Shown here: positions 1 to 12,900 of the stretch, piece by piece
How the letters are laid out: every line of letters starts with the position of its first letter
How positions within the stretch are numbered: the stretch's first letter is position 1
Source: Archilochus colubris
Taxonomy: Eukaryota; Chordata; Aves; Apodiformes; Trochilidae
Length of the DNA: 64,000 nt
Assembly: GCA_023079485.1 (NCBI GenBank)
Contig: CM041097.1
Coordinates: 15,737,658 to 15,801,657 of the forward strand
Reading direction: 5' to 3'
Program-made: the position numbers and the translations under genes
Notes under the pieces: generated by a model
The model's database searches: none
Told to the model about the DNA's origin: nothing
Seen by the model: only the letters and a program-made list of their open reading frames with translations

Positions 1-3000
1 TGCTTCTGGGCTGTGTGAGCTGCTTTTGGCAAAGGAATGGGGTCAGTTCCCCTGTCACCTGTAGCCCAGACTGATATAAGCCCAGGCCAGCCCCGTGGAA
101 GTCTCCCCTGCTTGAAGGCTTCAGCTCACACAGTTTGGGTTAATCTGAATTAATTCCACTGCTTTCTCTTGCCATGAGTCTGTGGGCTTTTCTGATGCAG
201 CAGGAGGATGAACACGGGGGGAGGAGCAGTATTCATCAGTGTGACTGAGCCCAGAAGGGAATTTCTGTCCACAGGACAGGTTTGGAATAGAGATGAAGCA
301 GTGAGATGCCCTCAGTGTGGATGGGTGCAGATCCTGCACCATCCCAGGGGAAGATCCTGGCAGGGCTCTGCCTGCCCTGTGCTGCTGGACACCTCCCAGC
401 ATGAGTTCATCTTTTGGCCTAAAAATCAGTGCAGTTGTCTCACTGTTTGTGCCTGTAACAAACAAGCCTGATAATGCTTCACTCCATTTTTCCAGAACCT
501 TTTGTTTGGAGTCATCTTGCACATCATCTTTCTCCTGCCAACCCCATTTGCAGCCAACAAAATTCATGGCCCCACCGGGACCATTTCTTTCCCTACAGAA
601 GGACACAGGTGAGGAGGGAAGGGGCCAGGAAGCAGTGGAAATTGGGTGTCCCTCCATCCCCCTTCCTCAGTGCGGGCAGGCACTGCCCTCTAGTGCTGCT
701 GCCTTTGGACATCGCTGGAAATGCTGAAGAGAAAAAAAATCCCCAAAACTCCCCATCCTACTCTTGGTTAGAATGAAATTTTCATGAGTACCCTCAGGAG
801 CAGATGAAAAGCTTTTTCCTCACAATGAGGGAGGAAATTCAATCCATATGATTCACCCCACAGCCTCTTCTTTCTTACTTCTGGCAGCATCCTCAGAGGA
901 TGTCTTTTATGTTCCTATCATCTTGGCTGACACCAGCCACAATCCATGCACCACACTCAACACAGACTTGAGCACAGATTTGCTGCTGAATTTGCCTCTC
1001 TTTTCTCAGCAAGGAAGATGCCACTTATTGCTTCTACCCCATTAGTTTCTGGGGGCTGAGCAGAGAGCAGGATGCTTCTGTGTAAGCTGCTGTAAATGCA
1101 CACAGTTAACAAATTTTCCTCTGCTTCTTAAAGATGGGGATGCATGTGAATGTGCTTACCCTTTGCAGAAGTCCCTTAGGGCAGAGTAAGGGACAGATGA
1201 GGTGGCAGTGGAGCTGTGCCATGGAGAGGACACTTCTGTCCATCTCAGCTTCAGGCACCATGAAGGCCACAGCTACAGAAAATGTCCCCTTCACCTGTAC
1301 CCACTCAGATCCCCATCCATCTGGCACTGGTGAGAGGGCAGAGGTGGGGCTGGTAGGCCCCAGAGATGTTGTTCTTGGAAAAGCCATCTTCTGAGAAGTT
1401 CCTTAATTCTTCTGACTTCATGCAATGGTCAAGTCTTTTGTCTTGTCCAAGTTCTGGCTGACTACATTGCCTCCACCAAGATACCCTCTTCTGAAACCAA
1501 GAGGACTAAATGACCCCCTGGCTGACACATAAATATTTTTTCTTATACTGGAGGAGCAAGAATCAGGGTATCCCTCCCTGGGACACAGTGCAAACCTGTG
1601 GGAAAGTGAATTCCTGCTGCAACTGATACTCCAAAAGTTGACCCCAGTGTAGATGTTGCCTCTTAACAGAAGAGTTTTAAGACATCCACATCCCTGTGCC
1701 AGCACCTTCCTTACACAGCCAGAAAGTAACTCTCCTTCCTTTCAGTGAGCTAAAGTTCTTAGTTAAGACTCATTTTTCTCTAAATGATATTTCACTGCTG
1801 CAGTAAATGATCAATTTCTGCTCCTTGTAGCCAAGGTCAGGTGAGAGAGAATAATAGTCTCCTACTTCAGTCTTGCACGCTGTGTAGAAATGATTTATTG
1901 CATTTCTAAAAGAGGATGCTTGACATTTTGAAAATGCAATGGAGTCCAAGAGTAATTAAGCAAAAAGTAGACCACTGAACAATTGATTGCCACTGTCAGC
2001 AAAGCCTGATTAACTCAGAGGCTTGAAGAACTGTTGCTGCCACCTATGAATTAAAGGTTAGTAATTAAATTTGTGGGCCATGGCCACTATCTCTGGTTGG
2101 TACTTCACTTGCAGGGGTCCCTGTGAAGAATAATCAGATGGAAAAAAATGCAGGTTGGTAACTTGAAGGCTTTCTACTGAGAGACAGAGGGAAAAGTTCT
2201 TGAGGGCTGTGGCTACAGACAGTGGGATGCAGTGGTATCAGCCATCAGGCAACTTGCCCAAGGTGGCCACCAAAGGGTCACCTGGCAGGACTGATGTCCC
2301 AGTGGGGATGTGGAGCCATGTTCAGACTGAGAAGCAGGAGTTTTGCTTGAACAGGAATTTTAATTTGAAGGGATCAACATTAGTAGCTTCTCTCATGCTT
2401 GGAGCCTTCAGGGTCAGTTCCTGATCCACCAGCTGGAATGCTCAACATGATGCAGAAGTCCCTGGTTGAGTTTTCCCAGGGATGGGAGCATTCAGATGGT
2501 GTTGCCACCATGCGTGGGGTGTTTCTCAGGGTGTTCAGGGTTCACACTTCCTTGCTGGTGCAAACACATGGTATCTGCAAGTGCCCCCATTGCCACCAGC
2601 TTTTTTATAACAGCACTTTTGTGGCTACCAGGGCTGTAGCTGAGCAAACCTACTTAAAGGGGTTTTCTTGGACCCAAAATGGCAGAAATCTCATGGAATT
2701 TTGATGGTTTGTTTTAAATTTCTTAGGGTGGTTGGGATTCTAATACTGTTGGCTTTTGGACTTCGTCTTTGGGCTCTTCTTAAGTGAAACCTGCACTCAT
2801 CTTTCTTCTGCAGCTTAGCAAGGGGCTGAACTGCTCTCCATTAAATAGATAAATATTATTATTTTACTGAAAGGAACAGAAAAGAGGCAGGAGGATTTGC
2901 TACTAGTAACAGAACAGGAGATGACTGGCTGTACCCCAGGAAGCCTAAGGGCTATGGATATCCTAACAATCAGTTAGGATACTAAATATTCCTTAAAGTT

Positions 3001-6000
3001 TCCTCCTTTTAAAATATATATTTGGGCACTGAGTCCCAGGAAAGTAAAGTGACATGTCCTAGGTCAGGAGGTTCTCATCTGTGGTCCAGAGGCTGGAACA
3101 GTCCCAACTTATGGGACGTCTGGGAGTGCTCTGCCCAGTGGTTTTGCAGCTGGAGCTCCACGATGAGCCCACACGATGCTCAACTCACACCAGAGGAACA
3201 TGAAAGTGTCCCCACAGGGCAGACTGGGGTGGCCAGGGATGTGTGACAGAGGCAGCAACATTCACTCACACAGCCTGAATGGGATGAAAAAGGCAGAGGT
3301 TCATATTTCCATGGGTTTGCACACATTCACAGAGCCCTACTGAAAGGAGAAGAAAGAGTTATTTATGATGTGTTCTGAAATATAAATTATATCAAAGTCA
3401 AAGCTCAGGGTAATTGCTGCTGAAGTAGATCCAAAGGTTGGCACGATGATTAAATAGAGCTGCTGCCTTTTAGGGGAAATCTAGTTACAGACAAACAACA
3501 TGGAGGTCAGCAAGGAAATATAATTCAATTCTTAGCTATGAATTAATGAATGTGTTTTAGATTAATTGAAATCCGCCAGGAGACTTTGTGTTGCAGAAAT
3601 ATTCATTATGAAGTTTACCAGATTATTCCTCTGGCAGGGGTTCAGCTTTCTGTGCTCCTCCAGGTGAAGCCACTTCTCACAAAGCACAAGGAACATGCTG
3701 GTTTTCCTTACAAAATATATTTATTTGGGGGTTTTTGATGCTTTCCCTCCTCTCCAGATGACCCAGGTGATGCCTGTGGCAGCCCCAACCAAGCTCTGAA
3801 TGGGACTGAGGTGAGAGACTGAGGGTTGGTTGAACTAAGCACAATTTGGTACCAAGGGAATGATGGTGAAATGGAACAAATAAAAACTGAAAAAACAAGC
3901 TGGAAATACAGTCCATGGGCCAGGTGATATCTTTCCACCTTTTTATCCAGGAGTGTGGCCTCTCTGCAGGGGAACACAAGCTTCAGTGGGGCTTAAGTGT
4001 GTTCTTGAATAGTTTCTGGGATAATGAAGTTCTTCCCAACTGGTTCTTATGGGTGTGTGTGCTGAAAATCTTTTATTTTTTAGGTTATTTGGAACCTCTT
4101 CTATGTGATGATGGCCTCTGGCTGACTTCCTAACCGTGCAAGGAAAGGAGATGAGGCAGCCAAGGACCATCCAGGGGAGGAAAATAAAATGCTTTCAGAG
4201 GTTGCAAAAAGGGATGGAGTGGGGACAAGTCCCACCAGTAGGTAAACAACCCTGCCAAGGGGTGCTGAGCCCCAGTCCTGTCTCCAGGAATGGTGCTGGA
4301 GCAAAAAGGGCACCTCCACCCCCCACCTCTTCCCCTGAGGGAGCTGAGCCCATGAGGACTGTGCTGGCAGGACATGAAAGTGGCTCTGACACTTCCTTGG
4401 CTTTTGGTGTCTCTGTCATGGTGGTGGAGAAGGGAGGGATGGCCAGGCCAGAAAGCCACCTGCTTCCTTTCACCTCCTGTGAACTTCATTTTTTTTTTTT
4501 TCTCAGTGCTGAAAGGATTCATGATGTGCCTCTTGGGAGGGCAGAAGGGTGCCCTTGGAATAAGATGGGCACATCCCCCTGTCCTCACTCAGACCTTCTG
4601 TAGCTTTGGGTGGCAAACAAGCCACAGGGAGTATGTAGGGCATTAGAAAAGAGCAGGCAGCACCTCCCTAGAGTGATAGATTTGGATATTGGGAGCTAGG
4701 TCAGCTCAATCCCAAAAATAAACTGCTCTGAGCTTGCTCCAGAGCTGCTGCAAATGGAGCTGGGCTGTCTGTGCCCAAGCTGTGGGACCTTGTGGTGTGC
4801 ATGAGGGATTTTGGGGATGGCTCTAAGGGTCTGGTTATCTGGGGAGCTGGAGTTTCTTTCTCCCCCCTCCCCCAGACCTGCAGGGAGAGTCTAAAAGGGG
4901 AGGTGTGGGGTTTTCTGGCTGCCAGCTTAAGACACCTTTGATAAATCCCAAGTTAGAAATCCTCCTCTAAGTATTTCTCACTTTTCCTTTGCTTCCCCAT
5001 CAGCTCCATCCACTGTGTTTGCAGCAATGACAGCTCAGCTGTAACCTGGTGTTTGGGTGACTTCACTTTTAACTCCAGCACAAATTGTCTGAGCAATTTG
5101 CTCTCCCATTCCAGACCAGCTGCTCCTGCCAGAAGTCTTTTCCTTTTGCTGCTCTCCTCAGTTTGTAAGATGTTAGTGCCTGGGGTTCTGCCTCTGTCTT
5201 GACCATCTGACTTGGCATCCTCTTTTCTAATTAACAGCAATGTAATGCAGCCTGTGTGGCAACCTCCAACAAGGGCAACTACTGGCCACTGTGGCCACCA
5301 CCCACTCTTGCTTGTGACATTGTTCATTGCCCCCAGAGCTCTTCAGGCAAAGCCTGCTTTGAACTCCACCTACTTACTAAGATGAAATATTTTGCTCCGT
5401 GTCATAAACATAGCTTGGTCAATGGCTTCTTCAATCCAGTGTTGATTTTTCTGTTTTTTGGGGTTGTTTGGTTGATTTCCTTAAGCAGACCAACTCTTTT
5501 CCTGTGGCTCTGTGGGATTTGGTTCAGAAAGATGCCCTAGCCCTGGTTAGCTTTACCCTTCCCAGCCTTCTGCTCCAGATGGTTTTGCTTTCCAGCAACA
5601 GCAAGATCTTTGGTCACAAAGGAGAAGAAGTAGCAATTCAGAGGCTGGTTTTGGTTTCTTTTAGGCCACAGTCAAGAACTAGGGTGAAAATGCATTTATT
5701 ATGGACAAGTTTTCTCCGTCTTGGCTATTTAGCTGCATTTAAACTCCAGTTTCTCTTCCTACTCCCACTACTCTCTAGAGGAAACCTTCTGGTGTCACCA
5801 TGTCCCTCTTGCAGACTGGAGGACACCATTTACCCTTCCCAAGCATTGGATGTTGGGGCTCTTGCAAATTAATTAACTGGGAGGTAGGGAGGGAAGCAGA
5901 AAAACTGCCCAGTGGAAAAGGAGTCAGTTTGAGATGTCTGCCTTGCAATCCAAACACTTAAAAAGTGTTCAGTCCTTTTCTCTCCAGGGGCACCTGAAGA

Positions 6001-6162
6001 CCCTGGGTGAGATTTTCACCACCACTGCTGGCAGCCCTAGCAGGACTGTGCACTTAAATATTATAGCCTGGTTCCTGCATGTTTCCAGGAGAAATTTTTT
6101 GGTTTTGCTGGGCTGGGGAGCATATCTGGGGGGTTTGGTAGCCTGAGCTGCTGCCAGCTCTT
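1..6162. other. Intergenic sequence, no gene recognised
   Basis: I see no recognisable coding exon here. The longest open frames (up to about 155 codons, around 4.1-4.6 kb) overlap one another on both strands, have low-information composition and match no family I know. There is a T run near 4489-4501 and a CTCF-like motif at 682-696 (listed separately). The stretch is ordinary gene-poor flanking DNA upstream of KBTBD8. Weakly conserved enhancers could be present but cannot be judged from one sequence. Confidence 0.6.
682..696 (-). promoter_or_regulatory. CTCF-like motif (minus orientation)
   Basis: The plus strand reads ACTGCCCTCTAGTGC, a full match to RSYGCCNYCTNNTGN, the reverse complement of the core CTCF consensus. 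About half a match to this pattern is expected by chance in a window this size on both strands, so a single motif is weak evidence of binding. Confidence 0.3.
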
Positions 6163-6530
6163 CATAGAATCAAGAATCATAGAATTGTCTGGGTTGGAAG
6201 GGACCTCAGAGATCATCAAGTCCAACCCTTGAACCACTGTTGTGGTTCCCAGCCCATGGCACTGAGTGCCACATCCAGTCTCTTTTTAAATATCTCCAGA
6301 CACAGAGAATCCACTACTTCCCTGGGCAGCCCATTCCAATGCTTGATCACTCTCTCTGTAAAGAAATTCTTTCTAATCTCCAACCTAAACTTCCCCTGGC
6401 ACAACTTAAGACCGTACCCTCTTGTCTTGTTGAAAGTCGTCTGGCAAAAGAGACCAACCCCCGCCTGGCTCCAACCTCCTTTCAGGGAGTTGTAGAGAGC
6501 GATGAGGTCTCCCCTGAAAGGTCTTCCTGG
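6163..6530 (-). mobile_element. CR1 LINE, 3' fragment, minus orientation
   Basis: Read on the minus strand, this ends in the CR1 3' block: GGTTGGACTTGATGATCTC, then CCCTTCCAACCC, then ATTCTATGATTC. Its coding part is the end of CR1 ORF2, with the conserved run around [20 protein letters not shown]. The minus-strand open frame over 6216-6758 is this ORF2 remnant plus unrelated flank. The element is truncated at its 5' side, as most CR1 copies are, and its right edge at about 6530 is approximate. Confidence 0.9.
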
Positions 6531-9500
6531 TTTAGGCCATGCTGTTGCCCTGGTGCATCCCCTAAAGGGAATCTTGCACTGATTCTGGTACCAGCCTCTG
6601 GTACTTGGGGATGATGCCTCCTCTTTCTGAAGTCTGAAACTCCAAACGCTTATTTTCATTAGATGCAAGAGTTTTCTTGCCAGACTGGTAGATTGTGGGC
6701 TCGGTGTGTGTTCACTGACCTCTCCTGGCCAGATCCAGGATGCTCGGCTGGGCTGCACCAGGCATCTCTCAGCTGGCTGGAAAAACAGGAGCCCTGACCA
6801 CTTTCCTGGGGAAGCATTCCCGTGGGAATAGGCTTAACTTTAAAGGGGAAAAAAAAAAGAAAAAAAAAAAGAAAAGAAAAAGGAAAAAAGAGAGAGATAG
6901 AGAAGGGGCAAGGCAGCCCTTTGGGGAAATCCAGATCTTCATTGATATCTTTAATTAACAAATTACTGTGCCTGTGCAGTAATAAATCACAGTAGAGGAT
7001 CTCAGACAAGAGAGACCTTGAAGGATCCAAAAATCCATCCCAACCCCACAATCCTTACTGGAGAAAAACTCAGAGTGAAAATAAGGGCTTCAAAGTCAGG
7101 TCTGTGAGGAAACTGGGTGACCTTGGAAATATTAAAGAAATAAAGAAATAATCCAAAAGGTGAACACATTCATTTGGAAGGGCATCTTCTGCTGAAGGAA
7201 TCTGGTAGATCTCTTAGATGCACAGTATGAAACCTTTTGTAAAAATCTGTATAAAAATTATACCATATAATTATACAATTATATTATATAATAATATAAA
7301 ATTACCTGTATAAAAATGTCACTGTGCAGTTTGTAGTGAGTCCATATAAGCAGAAATAATTTCCTGACAAGATAAAAACAAAACCTCAGTACTCAGACCC
7401 AAACAGACCCAGACCTCCCTTCTCAATCCTCTCTTCTTCCTGGAAATAAAGGAGGATCAGCTAAATCTGCAGCTTAAATATTAGAATTAATGAATGCATT
7501 TTGTTTTGGTTTGTGTTTTAAATATACCTTCTGCTGCTATGCTGGGAGTTGGTTTTCTTTGTGTGAGAAAGGCTTTGTTTGCCTGAAACAGGTTCTCCCC
7601 TCTCCTGCATAAACACTGCTTTGAAAAATCACATTGCAAAACCTGCAGTGTTGGGTTTTTAGAAAAAGAGCCTGAACAGCTCAAAACTTCACCTCTCTCT
7701 GCAGCAAGGAGAGTGTGGCTTTCATCTGACAGACTGGTTAAGGATGGTTTGACCTCTCTCTTCCTTTAAATGCTGGGAGTTTAGTTCTCCTGTAAGTGTC
7801 CAGCATAAATTTTTTTTAATGCAAATTTCCCTGTCAAAGCTCCAACCAGACAACTGATCAAAGGTCAGCTCTTCTTTGTGTTCCTGTTTGATATAGAAAT
7901 TTCTATTTCATCTTTGACTGTCATGGTCAGTTAAGGGAACTGGAGCCTGATGGGAAATTACTGATGCATTTCATGTCCTCTCTACAATGAGGCTTTTTTT
8001 GCCACTTTCATATCTTATGAGTGCTTTAATCTGAATATGTTTTTGTTTTTTAATGGAATAGGTAAATTAACTTTGAAAATGTAGTGATATGACACTGAAA
8101 ATTGTCTGCTTTTTAAACTGAAGCTCAGCTTACTGCTATTTGATACTCTGGGAGCTGATCAAATAATTATTATTCCCTTACTGCTGCCTTTATTTCATGC
8201 TTAACTATGGATTGCTTTTTATGGGGCACTGTCTGAAGAACAGAAATTGCAGCAAATTGAAGGTTTTGAAAATTATTGTGTTTACTTCTTGGGGTTCCTT
8301 GGCTCTGCTGGATCCAAGGAAGTGTGGAGACCTCCACAGCTGTGGCACTGGAGCTCTCTTGGACCCCTGAGCTGGGGGATGCTTTGGGGTGCTGTCCACA
8401 CTGAGACTTGGGATGATGCAGAAAGCACCTGGAACTGAATGCAAATCCCCATTTCTACCCACACCCACTCCCCTGGGAGATATTTTCTTCTTTTCTCCAT
8501 GATTAAATAGCCTAAACCAGATCGTCCAGGCTGCTTGCCTTTCCAGTGTCCCTTAAGACCATCTGTTCCCTGACTTAAGCTCCCTCTTGCCCTATTACCT
8601 TTGCACCTGAATCCCATGATGAGATAAAACATGGGAGCACCTTTGAGAGGCACAGGAATTTCATTTTACAGCTGTGGCCCTCAGGCTAAGTCTCTGGGGA
8701 TGTAAAAGAGTGAATCCCACAAGGCTTTGAGCAACTGGGCCTCTGTGATTTAATCACAACAGCAAAGGAGTTTTTTTGCCAAAGCAGGGAATTGTCCACA
8801 GCTCTTCCCACACCCCTGGCCAACATCCTAATCCCATTTATCTTCCTCCTACAATTTTTCCAGAGCTCTTTACAATGTGTAAAGTCAAGCCCATGTCTAA
8901 GTCCTTGTAGGATTAAACCAGTGCTACTGTTTCCTTTCATTTACACCTATGCAAGTGCACAGATGGGTCTGTGTGGTTATTGGGCTGACAAAAACCTGGG
9001 GGTAAGTGAGATTTGAGGACAAAAACCCAGATTATGATTACTGGACAGCTGTCTAAACCTAAAGCCACTTTTGGGGTCCCTGCCTGTTGATGAGGTCTGA
9101 AGCCCACAGCCCCTTTGGTGTTTTTCTTAAGATGCACCATGATTGCTATGCAAAAAAAAAAACAAAGAACTGGAGCCATAAGCATATCTGATGAATAAGG
9201 TGGCATCATTGGGTATCAGGGTGCCTGTGGGAAAAGTGGTCTTAGGTGAGAGACTGAGATGGACACAGGCTCAATAACTGGGACTTTCCCTGTGAAGCTG
9301 CCACTCCAAGCTGCTGCTTGGGAGTGAGCAGAAAAAGCAGAATCCTGGAGAATAAGGAAATATCCTTAAACTTAGCTTTATCACTACTCCTCAGGAGAGA
9401 ACCTGAAGCATCTCTCCTCCTGCAAATCTGTGTCTGGGATCTGTAATGTTTTGTGAGTTGATTCAGGGGTAATTCCCTGGAGAAATGGACATGGGGGAGA

Positions 9501-9886
9501 AACTTGCCCCTTCACTCCCCAGTTTTGCAAACCTTCCCCTTCCATGAGCATTTCCCTGTGGCTCTGCTGGAGCAGGACAACCTCAGCTGCTGATCTGTAA
9601 CTCACACTGCTGCTAGATTGCATCTCCTCTTAGCAGGAAAACCTTTTAAGCATCTTTTCTTCTCCTTTCTTAAGTCTCTCTCTGTTATCTTCAAGCACAC
9701 AAACTGGGTCCTTTTAGATAGAGCTGGACACCAGGCAGCTCAGGTGTCAGTGCAGAGCTGTCCTTTGCCAGGGAAGCTTTTTGTCCTCATTCAGTGTCTG
9801 GGACCAAGTCACCTCTCATTTATCCAGTCTGAATGAACACATCCCCAGCCTGCTCAGTCCCAGCTCTCCTCCACCGGGTGACAGTG
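6531..9886. other. Intergenic sequence, no gene recognised
   Basis: AT-rich intergenic DNA holding a purine tract at 6848-6900 and an AT-rich patch near 7236-7315. No exon-like block with homology was recognised on either strand. Confidence 0.55.
6848..6904 (+). repeat. A-rich purine tract
   Basis: A run of A with interspersed G grading into GAGAGAGATAGAGA. It contains almost no pyrimidines over about 55 bases. It could be the tail of an old retroposon, but no body is recognisable to its left, so it is called as low-complexity sequence. Confidence 0.8.
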
Positions 9887-9901
9887 ACACCAGGTGGCAG
9901 C
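9887..9901 (+). promoter_or_regulatory. CTCF-like motif (plus orientation)
   Basis: ACACCAGGTGGCAGC fully matches the CTCF core NCANNAGRNGGCRSY. With the minus-oriented motif at 682-696 it forms a divergent pair about 9 kb apart. This is sequence match only; binding is inferred. Confidence 0.35.
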
Positions 9902-12900
9902 AGTGGCCTTCAGATCCCAGCAGTATGAGAGGAGAAGGGTGAGGAGTTCCCTGCATCCCCTGGAATTTCGAGGACACCCCTGTGCTTTCCTTCACTAGGG
10001 TTCAAGCAGCATCCCCCCTATATGGGCTGTCAAAAATCTAATTGCACCCAGTATCTATAGGCTGGAGTTGGCCAGTGTGTCAAAATGACACAGACTCCAA
10101 GTTGGAAAGTCAGGAAAGAAAATTCCTCCCTTCAGTTCTGCTTAATTAATCATTTTGTTATGGCTTTGATGCAGCTTCGGTGCTGCATTGACAGGTGAAA
10201 GCAGAGATTTTTGAAGGTCGTGGAGAGTTTTGGGTGCTTGCTGAAAGTGACTGTTCACTCTGAGCATCTCTAAGGAGCTGGTTGATCACTCAGGACTTAT
10301 GGCATCCCACATCTTGGTCTCAAGAAGCTTTGGAAGGTGTTGATCAGTCCTGGTTGCACCATGACAGAGCCTCCTGCCCACTGTGCCATGGTGCAAGTCC
10401 TGCCTGCCAAGTCTTTCTGGGGGGTTTGCATTAAAACCTTTGCAGAGACACCAAAAGCTGGATCAGGAGGACACACTTGCATCCAAAAGTGGATTTTTGA
10501 CCATCAAACTTTCTTTGCAGGTGGGGAATATGGGACTCTGTACAGTGCTCCCCAGGCAGAAGCCATCTCAGCCACCAGCACCCCAGTGGGAAATGGGGTG
10601 TAGGGTCTGAGTCCCATAGGAGGGGAATTACAAAGCAGCAAAGCAGAGGAAAAAATCCTCACAAGTCAAAGGGAGATGGCTTGATTTGATTGCCTGACTC
10701 TCAGAAGATTTTCAGGACGTGTTATGATCCATACCAAGATGCAGCAGGGCAAAATATTGCTTACTCCACTCTTTTATTTTCCTTGAAATGAATCGACTGA
10801 AGAAAGTTACATTCATTCTCCTGGCAGCAGTTTATTCTCTTACTTCAAATTACCATGTTGTAGTGTTTTCATCTCCTGAATCAGTTTTGCTTATGATGAC
10901 GTCCAAATATTTATTGATTTTCTTATTGATTTGGGGGCTATCAATTTGCCTGTTAGCCACCGGGTCACCCCAGGAATTATTAGTGTACTAAGTGCAAAGA
11001 GAAAAAGGAAAAAAAAACCCAGTGTGGATGATTGATTGCTCTGTGTATTTGGGCAGAATGTCAGCAAAGAGAAAGAATGGACTAAAATCCCCTTGGTGGT
11101 GGGAGGACCTGATTCTGATGGCCAGAAATGGAGAAAGGCAAATGGGTGCTGCCTGGCCATGCTCCTCCTGAGGGTTTCTGAGTGACCAATTAAAATGGCA
11201 CCAAGCAACCCATATTGGCACATATTAAAACAGTAATTTAAGCAGCCTGGCAGTGAGAGTAATTTTGTTTAACACTGGAGATGGACTTTTTTAGGTTAAA
11301 TAAGCAAAATAAAGAAACAGGCCAGGATTCCTGCTAATATTCCTGTATTTTTTTCTTTTAGATCCTAACATCTGCATTTCAACTTCTCTGCTACTCCCAC
11401 TAACCTGGTTTGCAAACAGAAATCAACCATTTCAGCTTGATTTATGCAGGGTAGTGGCCCTGTAAGTAGAAGGAGCAGAGATCTGGGTTCAGCTTGAGCT
11501 CTACATGTGCCCAGGAGCTTGGGAAAATTCAAATTTCAAGCAAAACCTCGGGAGTCAGGAAAATCGTAGAAATGCCAGTAGTTGTGGATCCTGGATTTAA
11601 TTTCTTCATCTGCCTCCACTCCCCCTCTGCTGGAATGGTCTCCTGGTGTCCTGACTGCAGTGGGGATGAGTCTGGGATGGATACTTCTAGAAGTATTATA
11701 CTAAAGCCTGGAACATGGAACCCCTCTAGAAAAGGCTGGCAGCATCTCCTACACCTCATATCTTGAAAACCTAATGAAGCTCACTAGATAACTGCCAGAG
11801 AAATAAGTTTAGAGAAGAGACCACATTATGGCAACCAGGCAGAGGGGGCTGGACCCTGTTTATGAGTTCCCAGAGTTTAGGACTGGCTGTAAAACCTGGG
11901 AAACAACCAGCAGCACCTGAGCAAAGCTGTGGGTGTTCCCATCTGAAAGAGGAGCTTGCACAAGCCTTGGATAGCAACAGAACTGAGGTTTTGCAGCTTG
12001 GGATGCTAAGGAGGTGCTGCAGCATATTGCCTTGTAATAACATGAAGCAAAAGCTCAGCAGAAAGTCTGTGAACCAGATAAGATTGATTAAACAATTTCT
12101 AACCAACAGGGTTGCACATAAAAATTTTATTAAAACCTCAAGTGTTAAATTTATTTGCTGGGTCTGTCACCACTATTTTTTTTATATTCAGTAGTGATAA
12201 TTACTACATTAGAAATTAAATGAACCTCATATACTACATCTTTCAGACCTCCTAGGAGAGTTGTGAAAGTGATTTAGGGAAGTGAATTTGCTATTGTGCC
12301 TAATCAAGTTACAGTAATTGTCACCTATAATTTTAACTTGACTGCTATGTGTTTAATTGGAAGTTTTACCTTTGGTTTTTCATAACTGAACTTCTCTGTG
12401 ACTGGTTTTTTTTCCTTTTCTACTTCCCATCCCCTCCCAAAAGCCACTAGCAGTAAACAACTAACTGCATACAGCTGTGCAGTTAACAGCATTGCTCTTT
12501 GCTGCCAAGTCAGCTTCTTCATCAACATGAGGTGCTGCAGCATCAGGTGATTCTCCTTGTGAGACCAGCCCCACGTTGTATCTCTTGAGGTTGTAGTCAC
12601 AGCTGTGTCAGTATCAGTGGCAATAAAAGGGCTTTTTTGGCCAAAAAGCTTTTTAGCTGGACTGCAATTCTTGCAGTACAATGGGGGTGACAAGTTTAAG
12701 GTAAGCCCTAGGATTGTCTTATGTATTTTGGGAAAAGAGCCAGTTCCTTGCAGAGTTACTCACATCTCTGGTTGTTTCTGGGGCTGCTGACTTCCAGCAG
12801 CACAGAACTTGTGTGATGTGGCTCTGTGTGGCCCCTGGTTCCTTGGGTGTTTGGTCATAAATACTTCCAGGGATTTGCTGCCCTTCCCAAACCTTGTGCT

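Noticed and set aside
4101..4646. Overlapping frames of 72-155 codons on both strands
   Set aside because: Several overlap each other with no codon or domain signal, and there are no exon-like boundaries.
6216..6758. 180-codon minus-strand frame as a gene
   Set aside because: It is the ORF2 tail of a CR1 LINE joined to unrelated flank.
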